This document shows, piece after piece, positions 25,589 to 34,039 of a stretch of DNA of 64,000 bases (its first letter is position 1; the number at the start of each line of letters is the position of its first letter). Source of the stretch: JAXGXQ01 sp040772685 (GTDB lineage Bacteria > Bacillota > Clostridia > Saccharofermentanales > UBA5734). The position numbers were made by a program, and so were the translations under genes. The notes beneath the pieces were generated by a model. It made no database searches, was not told where the DNA came from, and worked only from the letters and a program-made list of their open reading frames with translations. The stretch lies in assembly GCA_040772685.1 (NCBI GenBank), contig JAXGXQ010000002.1, positions 62,001-126,000 on the forward strand. Direction: 5' to 3'.

Positions 25589-26329
25589 TTATTCCTCAAG
25601 CTGCTTCTGGGATTGGTCCAGCCGGTGCAGAGCAGAGCTGATTCCCAGATATTCGATTGAATGCCGCAGGTGGCTGTCTAATTCTGCGCGCAGACGCTCA
25701 GCATCAAGTGCCTCAACCGCTTCGATAATCGCGGCATGTTCGGCAATTGAGTGATGGTAGCGCTCCTCCGAAAGGAACTGGCCTTCGCTCATCATCTTGT
25801 AATAAAAAACACCATTGGCTTTAAGGTTCTGATACATCTGAAACATTTTACGGTTGCCGCTTACTTGCACCATGGCTTCATGGAAAGCGCTTTCGCGGGC
25901 GAAAAAAGACTGAAAATCGTCGGCTACTGCAGTTTCATAACCGCCTTCACCGATCGACCGCTCCAGCTGCCGTAAATCATTCAGATAATCCGGATCAGCC
26001 GCTGCTGTTTCAACCACCTTGTCGGCACAATAAGCTTCGAACATTTTACGAATTTCAAAGGTTTCACGGATTTCCGTCAGGTCTATCCCACGCACCCGCA
26101 TGCCCCGGCGGGGTTCGAAAGCAACATAGCCTTCTACAACCAGACGATTCAGCGCCTCATTAATAGGCGTATGACTGACGCCAAGCTGTTCGGTCAGGCG
26201 GCTGACAACCAGCCGCTCACCGGCCTGGTACTTACCAGCCAGGATGTCATCCTTTATGCGGGCATAAACCATATCCAGCAACGACAGGTTTTTGTATTGT
26301 TCCAAATCCATTGTCGGGCGCGCGGTCAT
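25589..26329 (-). CDS. GntR-family regulator (FadR/FCD subgroup) within the minus-strand cluster
   Basis: A 246 aa transcription factor. The N-terminal winged helix contains AGERLVVSRLTEQLGVSHTP and NRLVVEGYVAFEPRRGMRV; the C-terminal all-helical FCD ligand domain (about residues 90-230) has the Asp/His metal-binding pattern, including FHEAMVQVSGN. The ATGA overlap with the E2 stop places it inside the E2-GntR-E3 block, which is unusual because such regulators are normally at the edge. It probably senses an organic acid linked to the complex and controls this operon. Confidence 0.9.
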   Translation of the reverse strand: MTARPTMDLEQYKNLSLLDMVYARIKDDILAGKYQAGERLVVSRLTEQLGVSHTPINEALNRLVVEGYVAFEPRRGMRVRGIDLTEIRETFEIRKMFEAYCADKVVETAAADPDYLNDLRQLERSIGEGGYETAVADDFQSFFARESAFHEAMVQVSGNRKMFQMYQNLKANGVFYYKMMSEGQFLSEERYHHSIAEHAAIIEAVEALDAERLRAELDSHLRHSIEYLGISSALHRLDQSQKQLEE

Positions 26330-27759
26330 TCTGTCATCAATCCTATATAGTCCTCAAGATTTTCACAGAGTGCCTTAAGGAACCGGGCAGCCGGAGCGCC
26401 ATCCACAGCCCGGTGATCGAAGGTCAGTGAGAGGTTGATAGCAGGGTAATGGCTGTATTCGCCATTCTCGAAGCGTGTCTTGTAATCAATACTGCCGATG
26501 CCGATAATCGCTGTCTGGGGCGGAGCGATTATCGGAGTGAAAGCTTCAATGCGCAGAGCCCCCAGATTAGTTGTGGTAAAGGTGGCGCCGCTCAACATTT
26601 GCGGGGTGGCTTTGCCTTCCTGGCAGGCTTTTGCCAGTTCTTTGCTGGTAGCGGCGATCTGCCGCAGGCTAAGCTTGTTGGCATTAAATACCGTCGGTAC
26701 AAGTAAACCGTTTTTAGTATCAACCGCAACACCAAGATGCACATCATGGAAAATAGTGGTGGTTTCAGAATTGAAATGAGCGTTCAGGGCTGGGAAATCA
26801 AGAATTGTTCTTGAAACCGCGAAGTTGATCATATCATTTACGGTAATATTTACCGGTTCTTTAGCAGCTGGATTGTTTTTCGCGGCATTGGCAGCCGCGG
26901 CAGCACGAGCCTTGATCCGTTCACGCACCGCCAGCAAAGAAGTAGCATCAAAACTCGCGAACACGGTGAGCTGTGCCATTTGTTGCAGAGAATCGTGCAT
27001 ATTGCGAGCGATTGTTTTGCGGATATTGCTGTTCTTAACAATTGTGAAAGGCTCGCCACTAGCCGCCGGAATGCCTGAAACAGCTGCGGCACCAGCGATA
27101 GTAGCCAGAGCAGCCGGTTGCATTACAGCCAAAGCAGAAGGCTCACCCGCAGCAGCCGCAAGTACATCATCGCGTAGGATTCGACCCTCCGGACCAGTAC
27201 CAGCAACTCTGGATAAATCGACGCCTTTTTCAGCGGCTACCGCCTTCGCTTTCGGTGAAGCAAAAACCCGGCCTCCGGCTGCATGGGCCGGTAGCTCGAT
27301 AACCCCTGCCGGGGCTGTGACAGGTGTAACTGCCTGTGCTGCCTGAACAATTTGAGCAGCTTCCTGAGCAGGCTGGACTGCTTGTGCAGCTTGTGCAGGC
27401 TGAACCGCTTGAGCAATTTGAGCTGTCGGAGCAGCGGGAACTGTCGTCGCAACCTGAGCAGCCGGTTCAGCAGGAGTGGCTGCTGGGGTGCCGGCGCCGG
27501 CAGGTGCGTCAAATTTTTCACCTGGCTCGCCGATTACTGCTACAAGCTGCTGGATCGGAATCTCATCGCCTTCCTCACCATAGGTAGCCAGCACAACACC
27601 GGCCGATTCGCTTTCAATGCTAAACACGGCTTTGCCGGTTTCAATATCAAAAATGTAGTCGCCCTTCTTAACCTTATCACCTGTTTTTACGTGCCAGGCG
27701 GCCAAGATAGCGCTTTCTTCTGTTAAGCCTTTTTGCGGCATCAGAATATATTCAGCCAT
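26326..27759 (-). CDS. Dihydrolipoamide acyltransferase (E2) of the minus-strand cluster
   Basis: A 477 aa E2 protein with one N-terminal lipoyl domain (lipoyl Lys43 in DIETGKAVF). A long flexible linker of Gln/Ala/Pro/Val follows (about residues 85-165), with repeated VQPAQAAQ-type units. One E3/E1-binding domain (about 168-205) has VAGTGPEGRILRDDV. The catalytic domain ends with DHRAVDGAPAARFL. It transfers the acyl group from E1 to CoA. The linker is unusually repetitive, though such mobile linkers are normal for E2 proteins. It lies 22 bp after the SDR gene. Confidence 0.94.
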   Translation of the reverse strand: MAEYILMPQKGLTEESAILAAWHVKTGDKVKKGDYIFDIETGKAVFSIESESAGVVLATYGEEGDEIPIQQLVAVIGEPGEKFDAPAGAGTPAATPAEPAAQVATTVPAAPTAQIAQAVQPAQAAQAVQPAQEAAQIVQAAQAVTPVTAPAGVIELPAHAAGGRVFASPKAKAVAAEKGVDLSRVAGTGPEGRILRDDVLAAAAGEPSALAVMQPAALATIAGAAAVSGIPAASGEPFTIVKNSNIRKTIARNMHDSLQQMAQLTVFASFDATSLLAVRERIKARAAAAANAAKNNPAAKEPVNITVNDMINFAVSRTILDFPALNAHFNSETTTIFHDVHLGVAVDTKNGLLVPTVFNANKLSLRQIAATSKELAKACQEGKATPQMLSGATFTTTNLGALRIEAFTPIIAPPQTAIIGIGSIDYKTRFENGEYSHYPAINLSLTFDHRAVDGAPAARFLKALCENLEDYIGLMTE

Positions 27760-27781
27760 ACTGTATCACCTCATCTTCAAC

Positions 27782-28522
27782 TCAGCGGATATATAGTCCG
27801 CCGTTAACGTCGATAACTGCGCCGGTAATGTAATCGGAGTATTCGGAACTCAGGAAATATACCGCCTTCGCCACATCGAGGGGCGTACCCAGACGCAGCA
27901 TCGGTACTGAATTCGGGTCATCACGGCCGCGGGTCATATCGGTTTCGATGTAGCCGGGAGCAATCGCGTTGCAATTGATGTTATGCGGAGCACAATACAG
28001 GGCGTAGGCCTTGGCCAGCGCCAGCGCGCCGCCTTTAGAAGCGCTGTAGCTGGGAGCCACTTTCGGGCTGCCCATTTCGCCGGCACGCGACGACATAAAC
28101 ACAATTTTACCACTGCCCTGGCCGATCATTCTTTTCAGGCAGGCCTGCGTGCAAAGCTGCATACCGCGCAAGTTGATATCGAGCACATTGTCCCAGCGTT
28201 CAACTGTCAAATCGAGCATTGGTGTATTGTCAACTATGCCGGCGTTATTGACCAGAATATCGATTTTGCCATAACGGTCAAATACAGTTTGGACCAAAGC
28301 TTCGACTGATTGTGGCTCTTTGACATTTACTTCAACCGCGAAGGCTTCCAGGCCGTCAGCCCGCAACTCCTCGCTGGAGCTTTCGGCTTGTTCAGCCAAC
28401 AGGTCCGCGATCACGACAGTAGCACCGTGTTCAGCCAGGATTTTCGCTGAAGCTAGCCCGATACCGCGGGCACCGCCGGTGATAATCGCTACCTTGCCAT
28501 CTAAATCAGAATATTTCTGCAT
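27782..28522 (-). CDS. Short-chain dehydrogenase/reductase of the minus-strand cluster
   Basis: A 246 aa classical SDR. It shows the cofactor motif ITGGARGIGLASA, NNAG, and the catalytic Ser-Tyr-Lys as MSSRAG and YSASKGG. The C-terminal GAVIDVNGG is typical of FabG-like and polyol or acetoin reductases. Placed between E1 and E2 genes, it probably makes or removes the oxo-substrate of the complex, for example by oxidising a diol or hydroxy compound. FabG activity cannot be excluded from sequence alone, but fatty acid genes are absent nearby. The start has GGGGGA. Confidence 0.88.
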   Translation of the reverse strand: MQKYSDLDGKVAIITGGARGIGLASAKILAEHGATVVIADLLAEQAESSSEELRADGLEAFAVEVNVKEPQSVEALVQTVFDRYGKIDILVNNAGIVDNTPMLDLTVERWDNVLDINLRGMQLCTQACLKRMIGQGSGKIVFMSSRAGEMGSPKVAPSYSASKGGALALAKAYALYCAPHNINCNAIAPGYIETDMTRGRDDPNSVPMLRLGTPLDVAKAVYFLSSEYSDYITGAVIDVNGGLYIR

Positions 28523-28581
28523 GTTGTTCCCCCAAATTCGGCATTTGCTGCTTAGTACAAATAATCAGGTTGTATCCCGAC

Positions 28582-31056
28582 CTAAATACCAAGTTTTTCA
28601 ATCCGCAGTTTTTCGTCATTGGTTGCGCGGGTTGTCGCTACATGGCCCGGCAGTTTAACAATGCGGGCATCGATGGCGTCAAGAATCCAGTTTTCCTGCG
28701 GGAAGAAGAATTTTTCCAGCTCCGGACTGGGGGAGACCCAGTTGTGGGCGCCCAGAGTTACCGGCGGCGCATCAAGGTGGTCGAAGGCCAGTTCGGTAAT
28801 GTTACTGGCGATAGTTTTAATGTAGTTGCCGCGCTCGGCACCGTCACTTAGGATAATGATCCTGTTGGTTTTGCGGACAGATTCCAAAACCGTCTCGTAA
28901 TCGAAGGGTACAAGTGTACGGGCGTCGATCACTTCGGCTTCAAGGTTGTACTTTTCGCTTAGTGTTTTAGCAGCAGCCAGGGCTGGAATCAGTGTAGGGC
29001 CAAGCGTCAGGAAGGTGATATCCTTGCCGGGGCGTTTAATGTCAGCAACACCCAGCGGGACTTCATAGTATTCTGCTGGCACCCCGCCCTGATGGAACTG
29101 TTCGCCCATGTCGTAGAGCTTCTGGCTCTCAAAATAAATTACAGGATCACTGGAGCAAAGGGCTGAATTTAGAAGTCCCTTGGCGTCGTAGGGTGAAGCG
29201 GGGTAAACAATTTTCAGACCCGGTACGTGAGCGCAAAGTGAAGTCCAGTCCTGCGAATGCTGCGCGCCATAGAAAGCTCCGATCGAGATGCGGACTGTGC
29301 ACGGCATCTTAAGCAAACCGGCGCTCATGCCCTGCCATTTTGCCAGCTGATTGAAAAGCTCGTCGGCACAACGGCCAAGGAAATCGCCCCACATAATTTC
29401 CGGCACCGCGCGGCCGCCGCACATGGCATAGCCGACTCCGGCAGAAATAATTGATGACTCGGCGATCGGCGCGTTGAACAGGCGATGACGCGGTACGGAT
29501 TCATACAAGCCCTGCAAGACACCGAAAGAGTTGCCGTGCTCACGCACATCTTCGCCAAACAGAATCATGGTTGGATCTTCATAGAATTTATCTAGCAAGG
29601 CTTCGTAGATGGCATCCCGATAGGAAACTACTTTAATAGCCGGCAGTGGATTGCCGTTTTCGTCAAGACCAGTGCGCGATTTTTTACTTATCCGCTTCAG
29701 ACGTGAGTTTTCGGACTTTTCACCGATTACTTCCGGCGTGCCCTCACCCAGGGTACGGTTGTATTCATTAGAGTACATATAGCGGGCGATTGCGTCCGGT
29801 TCTTTTTCCAGATCCATCCGCGGTGAGCGTTTAAGATCAATGGCTTCGATCAGGATGCGGGTTATGCGCTCTTTAAAAGATTCCTCTTTGGCCTGTGCTT
29901 CAGCATCGCTTTGCAAGCCTTCTGCGGCCAGATCAGCCTGCAGGGTCGCGATCGAATCCTCGGCATACCAGCAATCCATTTCTTCTTTGGTACGGTAGGC
30001 GTTCTGGTCGGTTACAGAGTGACCGGTATGGCGGTAGGTTAAGGTATCGATCAAAACCGGGCCTTGATTTTTAAGGATAAGTTCCTTCTTACGGCGGAAA
30101 GCGTCAATTACGGCGAATACATTGTAGCCGTCAATGCGCTCGGCATGCATCTGTTCCGGATTAATCGCCGCACCAACCCTCACCAGTGCCTCATAGCCCA
30201 TGGTTTCACCGTATGTCTGGCCGCTCATGGCGTAGAAGTTGTTCATGTAATTAAAGATAATCGGCAGGCCGCCTTTATACTCGTCGGCCCAGAGCTCACG
30301 ATACTGGCCCATGGCAGCAAAGTTGAACGACTCCCAGGCGGCGCCAGTGCTGAGAGAACCGTCGCCGCTGTTAACTACAATTATGCCCGGCTTTTTTTGC
30401 AGCTTTTTATAAAGTGCAGCACCGTTGGCGATGATGCCGGCGGCGCCGACAATCGCATTATTAGGATAAATGCCAAAAGGAGTGAAGAAGACGTGCATCG
30501 AGTTGCCCAGACCACCGGTGAAACCGATTTCGCGTCCGAACAGCTCAGTCATAAATCCATAGAGGAAGTAGTCCATAGCCAGCTCGCGGATATTATCCTT
30601 ATGAGGCGAAAAAGCTTCGACATTACGCAGTAAAGCGCCACCGCGGAAATCTGCCATAATTTGATAAAGAGTTTCTTCATCAAGCCGGCGAATGGCGGAA
30701 AATGCCCGGGCCAGAACCTCACCATGGCTGCGATGAGTGCCGAAGGTAAAGTCGTTGATGTCAAGGGCATAGGCCTGGCCAACAGCAGAGGCTTCCTGGC
30801 CGATGGAAAGATGGGCCGGACCGGTGTAGGAGTATTCGATGCCGTTATAAACCTTGACTGTACGGATACCCGCCAACATTGTTTCGAACTCCCGGATCAG
30901 ACGCATGTCGTCAAAGAGCGATACCAGATCAGCTGCCGGGAATTCGGATTTAACTTCTGGCAGACGCTTTTGATATGTGTTCAGGGGAATATCTTTCAAC
31001 GGCAGGGTGCCGCTGCAGCGGACATGTTCAGGTCGGATAATTTGAGACTTAGGCAT
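28582..31056 (-). CDS. Fused E1 alpha-beta component of a 2-oxo-acid/acetoin dehydrogenase complex
   Basis: An 824 aa thiamine-diphosphate E1 in which the alpha and beta subunits, usually separate, are one chain. The alpha part (about residues 40-430) holds the TPP motif GDGSLS (231-236) through to NYMNN (269-273). The beta part begins near residue 475 (SYRDAIYEALLDKF, FGEDVREHG) and ends with a transketolase C-terminal domain (VIDARTLVPFDYETV). The junction is a charged linker with KKSRTG. It decarboxylates or cleaves an oxo-substrate and acylates E2. It is the first gene of the minus-strand cluster; GAGG lies 8 bp before the ATG. The substrate may be acetoin, pyruvate or a branched oxo-acid. 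Confidence 0.93.
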   Translation of the reverse strand: MPKSQIIRPEHVRCSGTLPLKDIPLNTYQKRLPEVKSEFPAADLVSLFDDMRLIREFETMLAGIRTVKVYNGIEYSYTGPAHLSIGQEASAVGQAYALDINDFTFGTHRSHGEVLARAFSAIRRLDEETLYQIMADFRGGALLRNVEAFSPHKDNIRELAMDYFLYGFMTELFGREIGFTGGLGNSMHVFFTPFGIYPNNAIVGAAGIIANGAALYKKLQKKPGIIVVNSGDGSLSTGAAWESFNFAAMGQYRELWADEYKGGLPIIFNYMNNFYAMSGQTYGETMGYEALVRVGAAINPEQMHAERIDGYNVFAVIDAFRRKKELILKNQGPVLIDTLTYRHTGHSVTDQNAYRTKEEMDCWYAEDSIATLQADLAAEGLQSDAEAQAKEESFKERITRILIEAIDLKRSPRMDLEKEPDAIARYMYSNEYNRTLGEGTPEVIGEKSENSRLKRISKKSRTGLDENGNPLPAIKVVSYRDAIYEALLDKFYEDPTMILFGEDVREHGNSFGVLQGLYESVPRHRLFNAPIAESSIISAGVGYAMCGGRAVPEIMWGDFLGRCADELFNQLAKWQGMSAGLLKMPCTVRISIGAFYGAQHSQDWTSLCAHVPGLKIVYPASPYDAKGLLNSALCSSDPVIYFESQKLYDMGEQFHQGGVPAEYYEVPLGVADIKRPGKDITFLTLGPTLIPALAAAKTLSEKYNLEAEVIDARTLVPFDYETVLESVRKTNRIIILSDGAERGNYIKTIASNITELAFDHLDAPPVTLGAHNWVSPSPELEKFFFPQENWILDAIDARIVKLPGHVATTRATNDEKLRIEKLGI

Positions 31057-31308
31057 GGCTCTTTTCCTCCTCAGTTTTGCATGGGAAATATGATCTCAAG
31101 TTCAGGTTAGCATAACCCCTGGTTGAAAGACAGGTTCTAATAGCATGATTTACTTATAACTTTTTACTCAAATGTAGAATATAGAATTATTTAGCGTAAT
31201 CTTTGGTGAGTTTGTAAAGTGAAATGGTCTGACCTTTATACAACTGAACCAATATTATTGCTATAATAAACTGACAAGAATTGATCTTGCTCAGAGGAGA
31301 AAAGTTAC
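31057..31308. promoter_or_regulatory. Divergent regulatory region between the two dehydrogenase clusters
   Basis: A 252-bp gap feeding both clusters. On the plus strand a TATAAT (31262-31267) lies 41 bp before the GntR gene. Upstream, ATGGTCTGACCTT contains the perfect small palindrome GGTC-T-GACC (31226-31234), which resembles the TGGT-n-ACCA type of site bound by FadR/PdhR/LldR-like regulators. It is positioned over the -35 region, consistent with repression. I see no convincing promoter for the minus-strand cluster. No ORF is present. Confidence 0.5.
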
Positions 31309-31995
31309 ATGCTTGAACCAGTAAAAAGATCACGTTTGTATGAAGAAATTGTCAAGCAGTTAACCGACTTGATCAACAGCGGTGATCTTAAACCCGGCGA
31401 CCGGCTGCCAACAGAACGCGCTTTGGCAGCTGAACTCAGAGTCAGCCGCACAGCTATCCGCGAAGCTCTGCGAGCCCTTGAGCTGATGGGATTTATTGAA
31501 TCCCGGGTTGGAGAAGGTACTTTCGTGCGGGAAATTACAATGAGAAATGTTATCGAACCGTTTTCCACCTTGCTTTCACAAGATGTCCAGCTTGTCGGTG
31601 ACCTTATAGAAGTGCGGATGATTCTCGAACCAGAGGTTGCCCGTCTTGCTGCCCGCAGGGTAACACCGGAAAAGGCTGAGGTTATAGAAGCGGCACTCGA
31701 AACAATGGCTGCGGAAATCGCCAGCGATCAGCTGGGCATTGTTGGAGACAACGCTTTTCATGATGCCCTGGCTGCCGCCACCGAAAACAACGCGCTGTCG
31801 CGGATACTAAACCTTTGTTCTGACTTGATGCAAAGCAGCCGTGAAGCAGCGTTGTCCAGTATGAAAGACCGCCGCGTCGGGTTAGCGCACCACCAAGAAA
31901 TTTACAACGCTGTAATTGAGCGCGACGAAGAATTGGCTGCCTCCCTGATGAGGCATCACTTGGATGAAGCCTATAAGAATGTAAAAGGTGAATAG
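31309..31995 (+). CDS. GntR-family regulator (FadR/FCD subgroup) heading the plus-strand cluster
   Basis: A 228 aa regulator of the PdhR/LldR type. The winged helix contains LKPGDRLPTERALAAELRVS and ALRALELMGFIESRVGEGTFV (in part); the FCD ligand domain covers about residues 85-225 with VGDNAFHDALAAATEN. It is divergent from the fused E1 gene and 46 bp upstream of acoA, so it likely represses one or both clusters through the site at 31226. The start has GAGGAG. It is a different protein from the GntR at 25589. Confidence 0.92.
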   Translation: MLEPVKRSRLYEEIVKQLTDLINSGDLKPGDRLPTERALAAELRVSRTAIREALRALELMGFIESRVGEGTFVREITMRNVIEPFSTLLSQDVQLVGDLIEVRMILEPEVARLAARRVTPEKAEVIEAALETMAAEIASDQLGIVGDNAFHDALAAATENNALSRILNLCSDLMQSSREAALSSMKDRRVGLAHHQEIYNAVIERDEELAASLMRHHLDEAYKNVKGE

Positions 31996-32041
31996 GATAA
32001 TCTGCCGCTGCAGCATGGGACGGTATACCCGGAGGTAAAAC

Positions 32042-33007
32042 ATGATCGAAAGAGAAAGACTGATCCAAATTTACGCAACAATGAACGATATCCGGAGGTT
32101 TGAAGAAAAGGCGCTTAGCCTGTTTGAAGAAAACAAGCTCCGCGGCTCGGTTCACCTCTACATCGGCGAGGAAGCAATCGCCGCCACCGTCTGTTCGCTC
32201 CTCAGCGACAAAGACTATATTTCCAGCACCCATCGTGGCCATGGGCATGCCATTGCCAAAGGTGCGCGGCTGGACAGGGCCATGGCTGAGCTGATGGGCA
32301 AAGCGACCGGTTACTGCAAAGGCCGCGGCGGGTCAATGCACATAGCTGATTTCACCAAGGGTAATCTAGGCGCCAACGCCATAGTCGGCGGCGGCATTCC
32401 GATTGCTGTCGGCGCTGCTCTGGCTACAAAAATGCGCGGCGGCAATGAAGTGACAGTGGCTTTCTTTGGTGACGGTGCTTCCAACGAAGGCACCTTCCAC
32501 GAAGCGATCAATCTGGCTGCTGTTTGGGACCTGCCGATTATTTTTGTCTGTGAAAACAACCTTTACGGCATATCCTGCCATATCAGTGAAAGCACATCTG
32601 TGGTCGATATCGGCACTGAAAGGGCAGGCGCTTACGGTATCCCCGGCTATTCAATTGACGGTAACGATGTTTTTGCGATTGACGAAACCATGCAAAAGGC
32701 GATTGCCCACGCCAAAGCCGGCAAAGGCCCCTCACTGGTTGAATGCAAAACATATCGGCATGTTGGCCACTGGACGGGTGACCCACAGGTTTACCGCACT
32801 CGTCAGGAAGTGGAAGAATGGAAACAGAAGGATCCGATCAAGCGCTTACGCGAATATTTGCTGGCAAACAAGGTCCTGACTGAGGCAGAAATTGCTGAAT
32901 TGGAACAAAAGAGTGTTGACGCGGTTGAGGCTGCAACTAAGTTTGCACTTGAGAGCCCCGAGCCGGACCCCGCTCACGTTATGGACGACGTCTTTTTCGT
33001 TGGTTAA
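32042..33007 (+). CDS. acoA: E1 alpha subunit, acetoin dehydrogenase type
   Basis: A 321 aa thiamine-diphosphate E1 alpha subunit of the AcoA/PdhA type. It shows TPP motif GDGASNEGTFHEAINLAAVWDLP through CENN, the substrate-channel STHRGHGHAIAKG, and GRGGSMHI. The short length and the GKATGYCKGRGGSMH region resemble acetoin dehydrogenase alpha subunits more than pyruvate dehydrogenase. With AcoB it cleaves acetoin (or a related oxo compound) and passes the C2 unit to E2. The ribosome site is GGAGG; acoB follows after 21 bp. Confidence 0.9.
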   Translation: MIERERLIQIYATMNDIRRFEEKALSLFEENKLRGSVHLYIGEEAIAATVCSLLSDKDYISSTHRGHGHAIAKGARLDRAMAELMGKATGYCKGRGGSMHIADFTKGNLGANAIVGGGIPIAVGAALATKMRGGNEVTVAFFGDGASNEGTFHEAINLAAVWDLPIIFVCENNLYGISCHISESTSVVDIGTERAGAYGIPGYSIDGNDVFAIDETMQKAIAHAKAGKGPSLVECKTYRHVGHWTGDPQVYRTRQEVEEWKQKDPIKRLREYLLANKVLTEAEIAELEQKSVDAVEAATKFALESPEPDPAHVMDDVFFVG

Positions 33008-33028
33008 GCAGTCAGGAGGAAATTAATT

Positions 33029-34009
33029 ATGAGTATCAAAACATATTCCCAGGCCATTCGTGATTGCATTGCTGAAGAAATGCGCAGGGACGAAACTGTA
33101 TTCATCATGGGTGAGGATATTGCCAAACAGGGCGGCATTTTCGGCTGCACACGCGGGCTGCTCGATGAATTCGGTGCCGAGCGGGTGCGGATTACTCCGA
33201 TTTCTGAAGCTGGCTTTGTCGGTGCCGGTGTTGGCGCTGCCTGTGCCGGCATGCGTCCAATAGTTGAACTGATGTACATGGACTTTACCTATGTGGCCAT
33301 GGACCAGCTGCTTAATCAGGCCGCTAAAACCCGCTATGTGTTTGGCGGTCAGGCCAAAGTTCCCCTGGTTATCCGCGGGCAGCAGGGTGTGGGCCGTGGC
33401 AACGCTGCCACGCATTCGCAGTGCACCGAAGGCATCTTCATGCATATTCCGGGCATGAAAGTGGCAATGCCTTCCAGCCCTGCCGATGCTGCCGGTTTGC
33501 TGCGCACCGCTATCCGCGACGACAACCCGATTATGTTCTATGAACACAAAGCGCTTTATAACATGAAGGGTGAAGTGCCGGACAACCCTGATTTTGCTGT
33601 TCCATTCGGGCAAGCAAATATTTTGCGCGCAGGTAATGACGTCACCATTATCGGCACTCACTTGTACGTCCAGCAGGCTATGAACGCAGCTGCTGAGCTG
33701 GAAAAAGAAGGTATCAGCTGCGAAGTAATTGACCCGCGCACTCTGGTACCACTCGACCTCGACACCATGGTCGCGTCTGTCAAAAAGACAGGACGCTGTG
33801 TGCTAGTACATGAAGCACACCGCAATGCCGGCCCCGGTGCTGAAATCGCTGCCTCCATTACTGAACAGGCATTTAAGTATTTAGATGCCCCTGTCGCCCG
33901 CCTGGGCGCAAAAGCCTGCCCGCTGCCGTTTAACCTCGGCCTGGAAAACGCCGTTGTACCGCAGGAAGCAGACATTCTGCAGGCAGTCCGTTCCGTTTTG
34001 TACCGCTGA
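33029..34009 (+). CDS. acoB: E1 beta subunit, acetoin dehydrogenase type
   Basis: A 326 aa transketolase-like E1 beta subunit. It shows GEDIAKQGGIFGCTRGL, SEAGFVGAGVGAACAGMRPI, VVIRGQQG-type and EHKALYNMKGEVP, then the C-terminal domain VIDPRTLVPLDLDT. Motif order and length are normal. It pairs with the preceding alpha subunit as an alpha2-beta2 enzyme. It is preceded by AGGAGG and followed after 30 bp by the E2 gene. Confidence 0.92.
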   Translation: MSIKTYSQAIRDCIAEEMRRDETVFIMGEDIAKQGGIFGCTRGLLDEFGAERVRITPISEAGFVGAGVGAACAGMRPIVELMYMDFTYVAMDQLLNQAAKTRYVFGGQAKVPLVIRGQQGVGRGNAATHSQCTEGIFMHIPGMKVAMPSSPADAAGLLRTAIRDDNPIMFYEHKALYNMKGEVPDNPDFAVPFGQANILRAGNDVTIIGTHLYVQQAMNAAAELEKEGISCEVIDPRTLVPLDLDTMVASVKKTGRCVLVHEAHRNAGPGAEIAASITEQAFKYLDAPVARLGAKACPLPFNLGLENAVVPQEADILQAVRSVLYR

Positions 34010-34039
34010 CTCGCCGTTTAGTAAGGAGGCAGAAAACCA

